From: Thiopseudomonas alkaliphila
Lineage (GTDB): Bacteria > Pseudomonadota > Gammaproteobacteria > Pseudomonadales > Pseudomonadaceae
NCBI RefSeq assembly: GCF_001267175.1
Contig: NZ_CP012358.1
Location: forward strand, 248,001-312,000
Reading direction: 5' to 3'
Length of the DNA: 64,000 nt
Made by a program: the position numbers and the translations under genes. A model generated the notes under the pieces. That model saw only the letters and a program-made list of their open reading frames with translations, had not been told where the DNA came from and did not search any database. Position 1 is the stretch's first letter. Every line of letters begins with the position of its first letter. Of the stretch, positions 52,985-63,989 are shown piece by piece.

Positions 52985-53635
52985 ATGTTTAAGCGTGTTT
53001 TTTTAGCAGTAAAAACTGTCGCCATTGCTGGTGCTGCCTGTTTGGCACTAATGACAACACCGCTGTATGCTGATCAAGCTGCATCAGTAAAGCGTTTGAG
53101 TGAGCTATTAGGTAAGGCTGAGACTTTAGAAGGCCGCTTTTCTCAGATGACCTTAGACAGTGCAGGTTCTTATATGCAAGAAACCAATGGCAGCATGGTG
53201 CTTAAGCGGCCAGGACTGTTTTATTGGCATACTGATGCACCAATGGAGCAGGAACTGATTTCTAATGGGAAAAAGATCTGGCTGTATGACCCTGACTTAA
53301 TGCAGGTTACAGTCCAAGCAATGGATCAGCGCCTTACCCACACTCCAGCGCTATTGCTGTCGGGTGATTTGAGTAAAATTACCGAGAGTTTTTCTGTGTC
53401 GCACCAAGAGGGTGGCAGTGTGGTTGATTTTACTTTAAAGCCATTGGATCCTGAAACCTTATTTGAAACTTTGCGCTTATCTTTTCGCAATGGATTAATT
53501 AATGACATGCAGTTAGTCGATGGTTTGGGGCAACGAACAAATATTTTATTTTCAGCGGTCAAAATGAATCAGCCAGTGGACGCTAAACGATTTGAGTTTG
53601 TGATTCCTAAAGGCGTGGATGTGATTGAAGAGTAA
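52985..53635 (+). CDS. lolA: Outer-membrane lipoprotein carrier protein LolA
   Basis: LolA shuttles lipoproteins through the periplasm from LolCDE to LolB. It has 216 residues from ATG 52985 ([11 protein letters not shown]), where AAGGG lies upstream; an in-frame ATG at 52958 has no ribosome site. The signal peptide ends near PLYADQA. Mature LolA blocks are [58 protein letters not shown] and the C-terminal [14 protein letters not shown]. It follows ftsK and precedes rarA, the standard order. Confidence 0.96.
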   Translation: MFKRVFLAVKTVAIAGAACLALMTTPLYADQAASVKRLSELLGKAETLEGRFSQMTLDSAGSYMQETNGSMVLKRPGLFYWHTDAPMEQELISNGKKIWLYDPDLMQVTVQAMDQRLTHTPALLLSGDLSKITESFSVSHQEGGSVVDFTLKPLDPETLFETLRLSFRNGLINDMQLVDGLGQRTNILFSAVKMNQPVDAKRFEFVIPKGVDVIEE

Positions 53636-53674
53636 AGGCTTCATCGATCAAGTTAGGTAATTATTGAGGGCAGA

Positions 53675-54997
53675 GTGGATCTTTTTACGCAGACTAATCC
53701 GGTACAACCCCTAGCTTCGCGCTTACGCGCCGCGAACTTAGATGAATATGTGGGGCAGCAGCATATTTTGGCCCGGGGTAAGCCATTGCGTGAAGCGATT
53801 GAGCAAGGTGCACTGCACTCGATGATTTTTTGGGGGCCGCCTGGCGTGGGTAAAACCACGCTGGCACGGTTACTGGCTCAAGTTACCGATGCTCATTTTG
53901 AAACGATTTCTGCAGTGCTATCTGGGGTAAAAGAAATTCGCGAAGTGGTGCAGATTGCAAAACAACAAGCGGCCCAAGGTCGGCCGACTATTTTGTTTGT
54001 TGATGAAGTGCATCGTTTTAACAAAAGCCAGCAAGATGCTTTTTTGCCCTATGTTGAAGATGGCACCTTTATTTTTATCGGCGCTACGACTGAAAACCCT
54101 TCGTTTGAACTGAATAATGCGCTGTTATCCCGAGCGCGCGTGTATGTTTTACAGCGCTTAGATGAGCAGGCGCTGGCGGAATTAATTCAGCGTGCTTTAA
54201 CTGAAGAGAAGGGGTTAGCTGCAAGACTACTCAGCGTGACCGACGAAGCGCAGAGCTTATTAATCCAAGCTGCTGATGGTGATGGTCGGCGCTTATTGAA
54301 TTTATTAGAAAATGCTGCTGATTTAGTTGAAGATCAGGGTGAAATAAATAGCGCCCTATTAGAGGGTGTGTTGGCTGATAGCTTTCGGCGGTTTGATAAA
54401 GGCGGCGAAGCGTTTTACGATCAAATTTCTGCGTTGCATAAATCGGTGCGTGGCTCCAATCCGGATGCTGCCCTGTACTGGTTTACACGCATGCTCGATG
54501 GCGGCTGTGATCCCTTATATATTGCCCGCCGCGTCGTTCGTATGGCCAGTGAAGACATTGGTAATGCTGATCCTCGGGCATTGGGATTATGTTTAGATGC
54601 CTGGCATGTACAAGAACGTTTAGGTAGTCCGGAAGGCGAGTTGGCTGTTGCTCAGGCTATTACTTATTTGGCCTGTGCCCCTAAAAGTAACGCGGTGTAT
54701 ATGGCCTATAAAGCAGCACGTCGAGATGCAGAGCAGTATGGCTCGCTGGATGTGCCCTTGCATCTACGTAATGCACCAACAAAGCTCATGAAAAACTTGG
54801 GGTATGGTGCAGCCTATCGCTATGCCCATGATGAGCCAGAGGCTTATGCAGCCGGTGAAGATTATTTTCCAGAAAGCATGACGCCGACTCAGTATTATCA
54901 GCCAGTACTAAGGGGATTAGAGCTAAAGATAGGTGCTAAACTGCAGCATTTACAGCAACTTGATCAGCTAAGTCCAACTAAACGTCGGATAGATTAA
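53675..54997 (+). CDS. rarA: Replication-associated recombination protein RarA (MgsA)
   Basis: RarA is an AAA+ clamp-loader-like ATPase acting at stalled replication forks. It has 440 residues, starting with GTG 53675 after GAGGG. The SSB-contacting N terminus is followed by PLASRLRAANLDEYVGQQHI. Walker A is FWGPPGVGKTTLARLLA, Walker B is ILFVDEVHRFNKSQQDAF and sensor 1 is IFIGATTENPSFELNNALLSR. The C-terminal tetramerisation part has ALYWFTRMLDGGCDPLYIARR. Its TAA overlaps the ATG of crcB. Confidence 0.97.
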   Translation: MDLFTQTNPVQPLASRLRAANLDEYVGQQHILARGKPLREAIEQGALHSMIFWGPPGVGKTTLARLLAQVTDAHFETISAVLSGVKEIREVVQIAKQQAAQGRPTILFVDEVHRFNKSQQDAFLPYVEDGTFIFIGATTENPSFELNNALLSRARVYVLQRLDEQALAELIQRALTEEKGLAARLLSVTDEAQSLLIQAADGDGRRLLNLLENAADLVEDQGEINSALLEGVLADSFRRFDKGGEAFYDQISALHKSVRGSNPDAALYWFTRMLDGGCDPLYIARRVVRMASEDIGNADPRALGLCLDAWHVQERLGSPEGELAVAQAITYLACAPKSNAVYMAYKAARRDAEQYGSLDVPLHLRNAPTKLMKNLGYGAAYRYAHDEPEAYAAGEDYFPESMTPTQYYQPVLRGLELKIGAKLQHLQQLDQLSPTKRRID

Positions 54998-55380
54998 TGC
55001 CTGGAGTCAGTTTGCTGCTGGTGGTGATGCTGGGAGGTGCCATTGGCAGTTTATTACGTTTTATTGTGAGTTATGGTTTTACAATAAATAACCAACCGGC
55101 TTACTTGGCAACCTTGGCGGTAAATTTAGTCGGCAGTTTTGCCATAGGTTGTTGCTATGCCTGGTTTAGTTCGAGGACCGGGATAAGTGAGGCGACACGT
55201 GTGTTGCTGATGACAGGGTTATTAGGCGGTCTTACTACATTTTCTAGTTTTACTTTAGAGTCACTGAGGCTGTTAGAAAATGCACAGTGGAGTGGCGCTT
55301 TATTTTATATACTGGGTAGCCTGCTAGGGGGCTTAGTTGCTGCTTGGTTAGGTGTATTTTTGATTAGAACAATAGGTTAA
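54997..55380 (+). CDS. crcB: Fluoride exporter CrcB/Fluc
   Basis: This is a small dual-topology fluoride channel of 127 residues with four TM helices (about 3-25, 35-55, 65-88, 97-122). Family signatures are GGAIGSLLRF near the N terminus, NLVGSFAIGCCYAWF, and TGLLGGLTTFSSFTLES with the TTFSSF pore phenylalanine box. The ATG overlaps the rarA stop by one base, and serS follows after 11 bp, so there is no room for a fluoride riboswitch in front of it; expression should follow rarA. Position between rarA and serS is common in Pseudomonas relatives. Confidence 0.95.
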   Translation: MPGVSLLLVVMLGGAIGSLLRFIVSYGFTINNQPAYLATLAVNLVGSFAIGCCYAWFSSRTGISEATRVLLMTGLLGGLTTFSSFTLESLRLLENAQWSGALFYILGSLLGGLVAAWLGVFLIRTIG

Positions 55381-55391
55381 TGGATAAATAA

Positions 55392-56678
<1,287 letters not shown>

Positions 56679-56702
56679 GCTAATACGCTAAGGGGTAACT
56701 AG

Positions 56703-56727
56703 CACAGGCGCCAATTAGGCGCCTGTG
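56703..56727. terminator. GC-rich hairpin between serS and the L,D-transpeptidase-type gene
   Basis: A perfect 10-bp stem (cacaggcgcc / ggcgcctgtg) with a 5-nt loop lies between converging genes. The U-tracts are short, so efficiency is uncertain. Confidence 0.65.
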
Positions 56728-56761
56728 TTCATTGAGGGGAGTTAAAATTTATACCCGCTGT

Positions 56762-57487
56762 TTAGCCGCCGCGATGTTGATTGCTGTTGGCAGCGATGCG
56801 CTGGTTGCTTGGGCAGTTGAGGTAGGTTGAGTTGGCTAGCCACTCTTGATCGGGATACCAAGAGAAAACAAATTGTCCGTGTTTTAGTTGGTCGATGACT
56901 TGGTTGGCAATCTCCGGGCGTACAGCAGGGCAACCTTGACTGCGACCAATGCGGCCTTGGCTTTGAATCCAGTCTGGATTGACGTAATCCGCTCCGTGGA
57001 TCACGATTGCCCGCTCACGGGCGCGATCATTAAAGCCAGACTCTAGGCCATCTAAACGTAACGAATAACCATTGCGACCGGTATAGCTTTCTGCGGTGCG
57101 AAATAAGCCAAGGCTAGATTGGTGGCTTCCTTCGGTGTTGGAAAAGCTCGAGGCTAGATTGTCGCCAGATTTCATGCCATGGGAGACTAAATCTTGTAGC
57201 ACGAGCGTTTTAGCTTTTAGATCAAAAATCCATAGCCGCTGTTGAGTCGAGGGTAAGGAAAAATCAATCACTGCCAGACGTTCAGCTGGTTTGCTGTGGG
57301 GAGTGTTGCTAAGGGCACACTTCATAGCGCTTACCGCATGGGATAAGACTTTTTTATTAAGGTCGGGGGCTTGCTTGCTCAGTTGCAGCGTGAGGGTGTC
57401 GTGGGGGTTGGCAGTGGCAAAGGCTGATAGTAATAAGCCACCAATGAGGGAGGTGACTTTCCCTAAAGAAAATAAAGAGCGCGCCAT
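56762..57487 (-). CDS. Murein L,D-transpeptidase catalytic domain family protein (YkuD_2)
   Basis: This is a secreted peptidoglycan-related protein of 241 residues. The signal peptide ends at FATA|NPHD. The catalytic region has the His motif AIVIHGADYVNP and the Cys motif GRIGRSQGCPAVRPEIA, as in the YkuD_2 (PF13645) family of L,D-transpeptidase-like proteins. A preceding YTGRNGYSLRLDGLESGFND block is typical. The exact reaction (cross-linking or lipoprotein attachment) is not established for this subgroup. It is divergent from the larger YcbB-type transpeptidase gene across 190 bp, which suggests a shared control region. Confidence 0.88.
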   Translation of the reverse strand: MARSLFSLGKVTSLIGGLLLSAFATANPHDTLTLQLSKQAPDLNKKVLSHAVSAMKCALSNTPHSKPAERLAVIDFSLPSTQQRLWIFDLKAKTLVLQDLVSHGMKSGDNLASSFSNTEGSHQSSLGLFRTAESYTGRNGYSLRLDGLESGFNDRARERAIVIHGADYVNPDWIQSQGRIGRSQGCPAVRPEIANQVIDQLKHGQFVFSWYPDQEWLANSTYLNCPSNQRIAANSNQHRGG

Positions 57488-57677
57488 TTTGCAGGAAACC
57501 TCGAGTCAAAATAGTTGTTTAATAAAATACACAGGTTTTAAAAGATGACTTTTATGCACTAGTGATTAAAATAAGTGCCGATCAAGCTTTGTTAAAGTCA
57601 TAGGTAATCGCCTTTAACTTAAACACAGTTTAGCTAATGAACGGATGGTAGCAGCTCACAGACGAGGAGAAAAACTG

Positions 57678-59414
57678 TTGTTGACCCGAATGATGATAGT
57701 GGCCGCAGGGATGAGTAGCTTGATAGTCGGCTTAAGCATGGCCGCCGAGCTTGACGATGGACAAAAAACTGAGCTAAAACCAGTGCTTAGCCGTTTGTCT
57801 GAAGTTTGTGGGGGCGATTTAGCGCAGCTTTCCAGTAATGATTTGAAACAATTAAGTCGGTTTTATACTGAATTTAATTTTACTCCGCAATGGACTAGCG
57901 CTGAGCAGCGCGAACAATTACAGGCTCAAATCCAGCAATTGCGCTTTGATGGGTTAAACCCGAAGCAGTATCCCTTAGCTGCAAATCATAACGCTTTCGA
58001 TGCAGAGTCCTGTACAGATATTCAATTAAGCTATAGTTACTTAAGCGCGTTACAGGCACTGCGACAAGGGGTGTTAGACCCGCAGCAAGTGGAGCCTTAT
58101 TGGTTCGATAAAAACACCCAAGGATTTAATTGGCAGGCAGATACAGTAGCGTTGGCCGCTCAATATATTGCTCAACCTGAGCAGGCATTTAGCGCTGTGC
58201 GTCCTAAACTGATTACTTATCAGCAGTTGCGTAACGCATTGCAGCAACGCTTAGAAAGAGGGCAGCAGTCTTGGGTTGAGGTGCCCGCTGGAGCTAAGTC
58301 ACTGAAACCCAATGCCCGTGATGATGAGCGTACGCCAATTTTGCGAGCGCGCTTAACTGAACTGAATTATTTGCCCGAAGTGTCTGCAGTAGACATTCTG
58401 CCCAGTGCTGCTGGTTTAGCTGAAACCACTGCCGTTGCTGAATCAGCATTGGCTGCAGAGCATTTAGTGGCGAGTCAAGCTGCAGCGAGAGCTGAAGAAT
58501 TGCATGGTCTATCAGCGCCAATAGTTGAGCCAGAAAATATTTACGATGCTGAGTTAGTTGAGGCGGTAAAAGCCTTTCAGCGCGATCATCGCTTGGCGGA
58601 TGATGGCATTGTTGGGCCTGCTACCTTAAAGCAGATTAATATTTCACCTGAGCAGCGAAATCGACAAATTGCCATTAACTTGGAGCGTATGCGTTGGGTA
58701 AATAATTTAATGGAGCCCACACTTTTATTAACTGATATTGCTGGGGCGCAATTAAATTATTTTTATCAGGGTGAGCATGTGTGGCAGAGTCGTGGTCAGG
58801 TAGGTTCTGCTGCACGTAAAACACCGCTAATGAAGTCGCGGATTACTCATCTCACGTTGAACCCTACTTGGACTGTGCCGCCAACGATTTATCGCCGCGA
58901 TAAGTTGCCGGCTATTCAGCGCGATATTGGCTACCTAGCGCGGAGTCGGATGACGGTGCTGGATATGCAGGGCAATCGTTTAGATCCTTATGAGATTGAT
59001 TGGTCAAATCCTGGTCCGATTATGTTGCGGCAGGCTGCAGGACCCCGTAATGCCTTAGGCCAGGTCGCGATACGCTTTCCTAATCCGTTTATGGTGTACT
59101 TGCATGATACCCCTAGTCAGGCGCTGTTTGATCGGGCTAACCGTTCGGTCAGTTCTGGCTGTGTGCGGGTAGAAAATATCCAGCATTTAATCGATTGGTT
59201 GTTTAAAGATGCTGGCAGTGCTTTGCAAAATAAAGTTAAGCAGGTGCAGCAAAGTGGTCGTACGCAGAATGTATCCTTGGCTCAGCCGATTCCGGTATTG
59301 CTGGCTTATTGGACGGCAGCTGTAGAGGAAAATGGGCGCTTACAATTTAGAAGTGATATCTATAATTACGACTCAGACTTAATTAACGCGTGGCGTAAAG
59401 CAGTTGAGCTGTAG
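57678..59414 (+). CDS. L,D-transpeptidase, YcbB/LdtD type with peptidoglycan-binding domain
   Basis: This is a periplasmic enzyme forming 3-3 cross-links in peptidoglycan, 578 residues. It has an N-terminal signal (VAAGMSSLIVGLSMAAE), a YcbB scaffold domain and a PG_binding_1 domain (ELVEAVKAFQRDHRLADDGI, about residues 290-330). The C-terminal YkuD domain has YLHDTPSQALF and SVSSGCVRVEN with the catalytic Cys (about 495). The start TTG 57678 is preferred because AGGAG at 57665-57669 lies eight bases before; ATG 57690 or an upstream ATG 57645 are alternatives. An Ala/Glu-rich spacer of about 50 residues precedes the binding domain. Confidence 0.9.
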   Translation: MLTRMMIVAAGMSSLIVGLSMAAELDDGQKTELKPVLSRLSEVCGGDLAQLSSNDLKQLSRFYTEFNFTPQWTSAEQREQLQAQIQQLRFDGLNPKQYPLAANHNAFDAESCTDIQLSYSYLSALQALRQGVLDPQQVEPYWFDKNTQGFNWQADTVALAAQYIAQPEQAFSAVRPKLITYQQLRNALQQRLERGQQSWVEVPAGAKSLKPNARDDERTPILRARLTELNYLPEVSAVDILPSAAGLAETTAVAESALAAEHLVASQAAARAEELHGLSAPIVEPENIYDAELVEAVKAFQRDHRLADDGIVGPATLKQINISPEQRNRQIAINLERMRWVNNLMEPTLLLTDIAGAQLNYFYQGEHVWQSRGQVGSAARKTPLMKSRITHLTLNPTWTVPPTIYRRDKLPAIQRDIGYLARSRMTVLDMQGNRLDPYEIDWSNPGPIMLRQAAGPRNALGQVAIRFPNPFMVYLHDTPSQALFDRANRSVSSGCVRVENIQHLIDWLFKDAGSALQNKVKQVQQSGRTQNVSLAQPIPVLLAYWTAAVEENGRLQFRSDIYNYDSDLINAWRKAVEL

Positions 59415-59470
59415 CCTGATTAAGGTTTAGTAACTTAGGTAAGATCTGTTATACTTGCCGTCTGTTTGAT

Positions 59471-59500
59471 AATTAAAGGTCGCTGTTGCGGCCTTTAATT
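59471..59500 (+). terminator. Strong hairpin in the thrS leader (terminator or attenuator)
   Basis: A 13-bp stem (aattaaaggtcgc / gcggcctttaatt, one G-T pair) with a TGTT loop and a short U-rich tail lies 56 bp after the transpeptidase stop. A -10-like TATACT at 59450-59455 precedes it. It may simply end the upstream gene, or act on thrS. Confidence 0.7.
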
Positions 59501-59645
59501 ATTTTATGACTTATTATTTTCCAGTGACTCCGATTAATCTAAAAAAGTTTTGCCTTGTATCGCAAGTGATAGATAAATCGCTCTTACTGGCTCATCCCAA
59601 CCCATGTGACCTTTGGTAGGGGTCACCACTAGGAGAGGAGGCGCC

Positions 59646-61568
59646 ATGCCCGTTATTACCCTTCCTGACGGAAGTCAGCGTTCTTTTGATCAACCCGTTT
59701 CTGTTGCCGAAGTTGCCCAATCAATTGGTGCAGGTTTAGCCAAGGCAACCATCGCCGGTAAAGTGAACGGTCGTTTGGTCGATGCTTGTGATCTGATTAC
59801 AGAAGATGCCAGTTTGCAAATCATCACGGCAAAAGACGAAGAGGGCGTGGAAATTATTCGCCACTCCTGTGCGCACCTTGTTGGGCATGCGGTTAAACAG
59901 CTGTTTCCGCAAGCGAAAATGGTGATTGGGCCGGTGATTGACGAAGGCTTTTATTACGATATTGCCATTGAGCGTCCTTTTACTCCTGAGGATATGGCTG
60001 CGATTGAGAAGCGCATGCAAGAGCTGATTAATCAAGATTATGACGTCATTAAAAAAATGACTCCGCGTGCTGAAGTAATTGAGCTATTTAAAGCGCGCGG
60101 TGAAGATTATAAATTACGTTTAATTGAAGACATGCCAAGCGAAACGCAAATGGGCTTGTACTTTCACCAAGAATACGTGGATATGTGCCGTGGTCCCCAC
60201 GTGCCTAATACTCGTTTTCTAAAAGCTTTTAAGCTGACTCGTTTCTCGGGTGCTTACTGGCGTGGCGACTCTAAAAATGAGCAATTACAACGTATTTATG
60301 GTACGGCGTGGGCGGACAAAAAACAGCTGAATGCCTATATTCAGCGAATTGAAGAAGCCGAGAAGCGCGATCACCGTAAGCTGGGTAAACGTTTAGATCT
60401 GTTCCATACTCAAGAAGAAGCGCCAGGTATGGTGTTTTGGCATCCGAACGGCTGGACGATTTATCAGGTACTTGAGCAGTATATGCGTAAAGTCCAGCGT
60501 GATAATGGCTATCTAGAGATTAAAACCCCGCAAATTGTGGATCGAGTACTCTGGGAAAAGTCGGGGCACTGGACCAACTATGCTGACAACATGTTTGTCA
60601 CTGAGTCAGAGTCACGCGATTACGCGATTAAACCGATGAACTGTCCGTGTCACGTGCAGGTGTATAATCAAGGTCTAAAAAGCTACCGTGAGTTGCCGCT
60701 ACGTCTAGCTGAGTTTGGGTCTTGCCACCGTAATGAGCCATCGGGTGCATTGCACGGCATTATGCGGGTGCGTGGCTTTACTCAAGATGATGCGCATATT
60801 TTCTGTACCGAAGATCAAATGCAGGCCGAATCTGCAGCCTTTATCGAGTTAACTCGCAAGGTATATCAAGACTTTGGCTTTACTGATTTAGAGTTAAAGC
60901 TCTCTACCCGTCCAGAGCAGCGAGTAGGTTCTGATGAGCAGTGGGATAAAGCTGAGGCGGCTTTGGCAGCGGCATTAGAGGCTGCGGGTCTGGAGTACGA
61001 GTTACAGCCAGGTGAAGGTGCATTTTACGGTCCAAAAATTGAATTTTCATTGCGCGACTGTTTAGGCCGTGTTTGGCAGTGCGGAACTTTACAACTGGAT
61101 TTCAATCTACCCGTACGTTTAGATGCTGAATATGTCAGTGAAACAAACGATCGTAAGCATCCGGTGATGTTACACCGAGCTATTTTGGGTTCGTTTGAGC
61201 GTTTTATTGGTATTTTGATTGAGCATTACGAAGGTGCTTTCCCAGCTTGGTTGGCCCCAACACAAGCGGTCATTATGACAATTACCGATAAACAAGCTGA
61301 ATTTGCCAAGAATTTTGAAAAAAATCTGAATGAAAGTGGATTTAGAGCCAAGACTGACTTGAGAAATGAGAAGATCGGCTTTAAAATCCGCGAGCACACT
61401 TTGTTGAAGGTTCCTTATCTGTTAGTAGTAGGTGATAAGGAAGTGGAAACGCAAACTGTCGCAGTTCGCTCTCGTGATGGAAAAGATTTAGGAACCATGA
61501 CGGTTGAGCAATTTAAACATGAGTTAGAAACTGCGATTTCCCGGCGCGGACGCCAAGATTTGGAGTGA
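59646..61568 (+). CDS. thrS: Threonine--tRNA ligase
   Basis: ThrRS charges and edits tRNA-Thr. It has 640 residues from ATG 59646 ([20 protein letters not shown]), directly after AGGAGG; further in-frame codons upstream are not supported. The TGS domain is at residues 1-60. The editing domain has [16 protein letters not shown] and the later C-R-G-P-H zinc-like residues in [10 protein letters not shown]. Class II catalytic motifs include [24 protein letters not shown] with the zinc Cys, [17 protein letters not shown] and [13 protein letters not shown]. An anticodon-binding domain closes the protein. Its TGA overlaps the infC start, as in other gammaproteobacteria. Confidence 0.98.
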   Translation: MPVITLPDGSQRSFDQPVSVAEVAQSIGAGLAKATIAGKVNGRLVDACDLITEDASLQIITAKDEEGVEIIRHSCAHLVGHAVKQLFPQAKMVIGPVIDEGFYYDIAIERPFTPEDMAAIEKRMQELINQDYDVIKKMTPRAEVIELFKARGEDYKLRLIEDMPSETQMGLYFHQEYVDMCRGPHVPNTRFLKAFKLTRFSGAYWRGDSKNEQLQRIYGTAWADKKQLNAYIQRIEEAEKRDHRKLGKRLDLFHTQEEAPGMVFWHPNGWTIYQVLEQYMRKVQRDNGYLEIKTPQIVDRVLWEKSGHWTNYADNMFVTESESRDYAIKPMNCPCHVQVYNQGLKSYRELPLRLAEFGSCHRNEPSGALHGIMRVRGFTQDDAHIFCTEDQMQAESAAFIELTRKVYQDFGFTDLELKLSTRPEQRVGSDEQWDKAEAALAAALEAAGLEYELQPGEGAFYGPKIEFSLRDCLGRVWQCGTLQLDFNLPVRLDAEYVSETNDRKHPVMLHRAILGSFERFIGILIEHYEGAFPAWLAPTQAVIMTITDKQAEFAKNFEKNLNESGFRAKTDLRNEKIGFKIREHTLLKVPYLLVVGDKEVETQTVAVRSRDGKDLGTMTVEQFKHELETAISRRGRQDLE

Positions 61569-62119
61569 TTATTATCAAGCGAGATATGAGACAAGACAGA
61601 CGAAGTGCCCCTAAGGCCCCTATTAACGAAAACATCACCGCACGTGAAGTGCGTTTGATTGGCGCAGATGGTGAGCAAGTCGGGATCGTCTCGATTGATG
61701 AAGCCCTGCAACTTGCCGAAGAGGCAAGATTGGATCTGGTAGAGATTTCTGCGGATGCTAACCCTCCAGTATGTCGTGTCATGGATTATGGCAAACATCT
61801 GTTTGAGAAGAAAAAGCAGCAAGCACAGGCTCGTAAGAACCAGAAACAAGTGCAGGTAAAAGAAATTAAGTTTCGTCCAGGGACGGATTCAGGGGATTAT
61901 CAGGTAAAACTACGCAACCTGATACGTTTCCTAGAAGACGGGGACAAGGCCAAGGTATCGTTACGATTCCGTGGTCGTGAGATGGCTCACCAGGAGCTGG
62001 GCATGGAGCTGTTAAAGCAGGTTGAAAATGACCTTGCAGACTACGGCACCGTTGAACAGTTCCCGAAGATGGAAGGACGTCAACTCATCATGGTCATCGC
62101 CCCGAAAAAGAAAAAGTAA
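61568..62119 (+). CDS. infC: Translation initiation factor IF-3, with non-standard AUU start
   Basis: IF-3 keeps the ribosomal subunits apart and checks the start codon. It has 183 residues when started at ATT 61568, giving (M)[20 protein letters not shown], which matches Pseudomonas IF-3 in length and sequence. No ATG fits upstream; the in-frame GTG at 61565 overlaps the only ribosome site GGAG (61562-61565). ATT 61571 is a second possibility. AUU allows IF-3 to control its own synthesis in E. coli. The two domains are joined by the [14 protein letters not shown] linker and end in VIAPKKKK. It overlaps the thrS stop. Confidence 0.95.
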   Translation: MIIKRDMRQDRRSAPKAPINENITAREVRLIGADGEQVGIVSIDEALQLAEEARLDLVEISADANPPVCRVMDYGKHLFEKKKQQAQARKNQKQVQVKEIKFRPGTDSGDYQVKLRNLIRFLEDGDKAKVSLRFRGREMAHQELGMELLKQVENDLADYGTVEQFPKMEGRQLIMVIAPKKKK

Positions 62120-62181
62120 CCCCCTAGGGCACTGGCAGGCCTTAAGGTTATGCGTAATCACTGAATGCGGAGTATTCAAAC

Positions 62182-62376
62182 ATGCCAAAGATGAAAACAA
62201 AGAGCGGTGCTAAAAAACGTTTCAAGGCTACCGCCAACGGCTTCAAGCACAAGCACGCTTTCAAGAGTCACATCTTGACTAAAATGACTACTAAACGTAA
62301 GCGTCAGTTACGCGGTACATCCTTGATGCACCCGTCTGAAGTTCAACGTGTAGAGCGCATGTTGCGCGTTCGTTAA
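62182..62376 (+). CDS. rpmI: 50S ribosomal protein L35
   Basis: L35 is a small, very basic large-subunit protein of 64 residues, starting [20 protein letters not shown] and ending [16 protein letters not shown] precedes the ATG at normal spacing. It lies 62 bp after infC and 31 bp before rplT in the conserved infC-rpmI-rplT unit. In E. coli L20 represses this unit through structures upstream of rpmI; whether the infC-rpmI spacer forms such a structure here was not worked out. Confidence 0.98.
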   Translation: MPKMKTKSGAKKRFKATANGFKHKHAFKSHILTKMTTKRKRQLRGTSLMHPSEVQRVERMLRVR

Positions 62377-62407
62377 TTTAAGTCTAGATAAATAAAGGTA
62401 ATAGTTT

Positions 62408-62764
62408 ATGGCTCGTGTAAAACGTGGCGTTCAGGCTCGTCGCCGTCACAAGAAAATTCTGAAACTTGCTAAAGGTTACTACGGTGCACGCTCACGCGTA
62501 TTCCGCGTTGCCAAGCAAGCGGTAATCAAAGCAGGTCAATACGCCTACCGCGACCGCCGTCAGAAAAAACGTCAGTTCCGTGCATTATGGATTGCTCGTA
62601 TTAACGCCGGTGCGCGTGTAAATGGTCTGTCTTACAGCCGTTTCATTGCTGGCCTGAAAAAAGCATCCATCGAGATCGACCGTAAGGTACTCGCGGATCT
62701 AGCGGTAAATGAAAAAGCGGCGTTTGCTGCCATCGTTGAGAAAGCTAAAGCTGCTCTAGCTTAA
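62408..62764 (+). CDS. rplT: 50S ribosomal protein L20
   Basis: L20 is an early 23S rRNA assembly protein of 118 residues. It begins [20 protein letters not shown] with the basic helical extension, followed by [20 protein letters not shown] and [17 protein letters not shown]. It is the last gene of the infC-rpmI-rplT unit and is followed by a hairpin with a partial U-tract. In E. coli L20 also acts as a translational repressor. Confidence 0.98.
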   Translation: MARVKRGVQARRRHKKILKLAKGYYGARSRVFRVAKQAVIKAGQYAYRDRRQKKRQFRALWIARINAGARVNGLSYSRFIAGLKKASIEIDRKVLADLAVNEKAAFAAIVEKAKAALA

Positions 62765-62791
62765 TTTCGAACGTTGCAACAAGCGTTAAAA

Positions 62792-62825
62792 AAATAAGGG
62801 AAGGGCTCAGGCTCTTCCCTTATTT
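62792..62825 (+). terminator. Terminator after rplT
   Basis: A perfect 12-bp stem (aaataagggaag / cttcccttattt) with a 10-nt loop; the tail is only moderately U-rich. A consensus -10 TATAAT follows at 62830-62835. Confidence 0.82.
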
Positions 62826-62829
62826 CGTA

Positions 62830-62835
62830 TATAAT
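62830..62835 (+). promoter_or_regulatory. Candidate -10 element for pheST
   Basis: TATAAT is a perfect -10 hexamer just after the rplT terminator and 107 bp before the pheS ATG. The -35 region overlaps the terminator stem and is not recognisable. Confidence 0.4.
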
Positions 62836-62868
62836 CAAACACTTATCTTAATCAGTTAATGTCAGAGC

Positions 62869-62927
62869 GTCTTGCAAAAGTGCGACTGCCAAAGCAAGCG
62901 GTCTTTTAGCAGGCAGTTTTGCAAGAC
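62869..62927 (+). promoter_or_regulatory. Long imperfect stem-loop in the pheS leader
   Basis: An outer 11-bp perfect stem (gtcttgcaaaa 62869-62879 with ttttgcaagac 62917-62927) and an inner 5-bp stem (ctgcc with ggcag) enclose a 21-nt loop with a 6-nt bulge. It ends 15 bp before the pheS ATG, next to the ribosome site TTGGAGG. No U-tract follows, so it is not a classical attenuator terminator. Confidence 0.55.
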
Positions 62928-62942
62928 ACTTTGGAGGTTTAA

Positions 62943-63959
<1,017 letters not shown>

Positions 63960-63989
63960 GTTTTAGATCATTCTTAGGAGCAGAACAGT

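Noticed and set aside
54997..55380. Fluoride riboswitch in front of crcB
   Set aside because: crcB overlaps rarA by one base, and the upstream sequence is rarA coding DNA.
62859..62909. Short leader-peptide frame of 16 codons (MSERLAKVRLPKQAVF) ahead of pheS
   Set aside because: It has no ribosome binding site and only one Phe, at the last codon, unlike the Phe-rich PheM leader. It coincides with the stem-loop, which explains its base pattern better.
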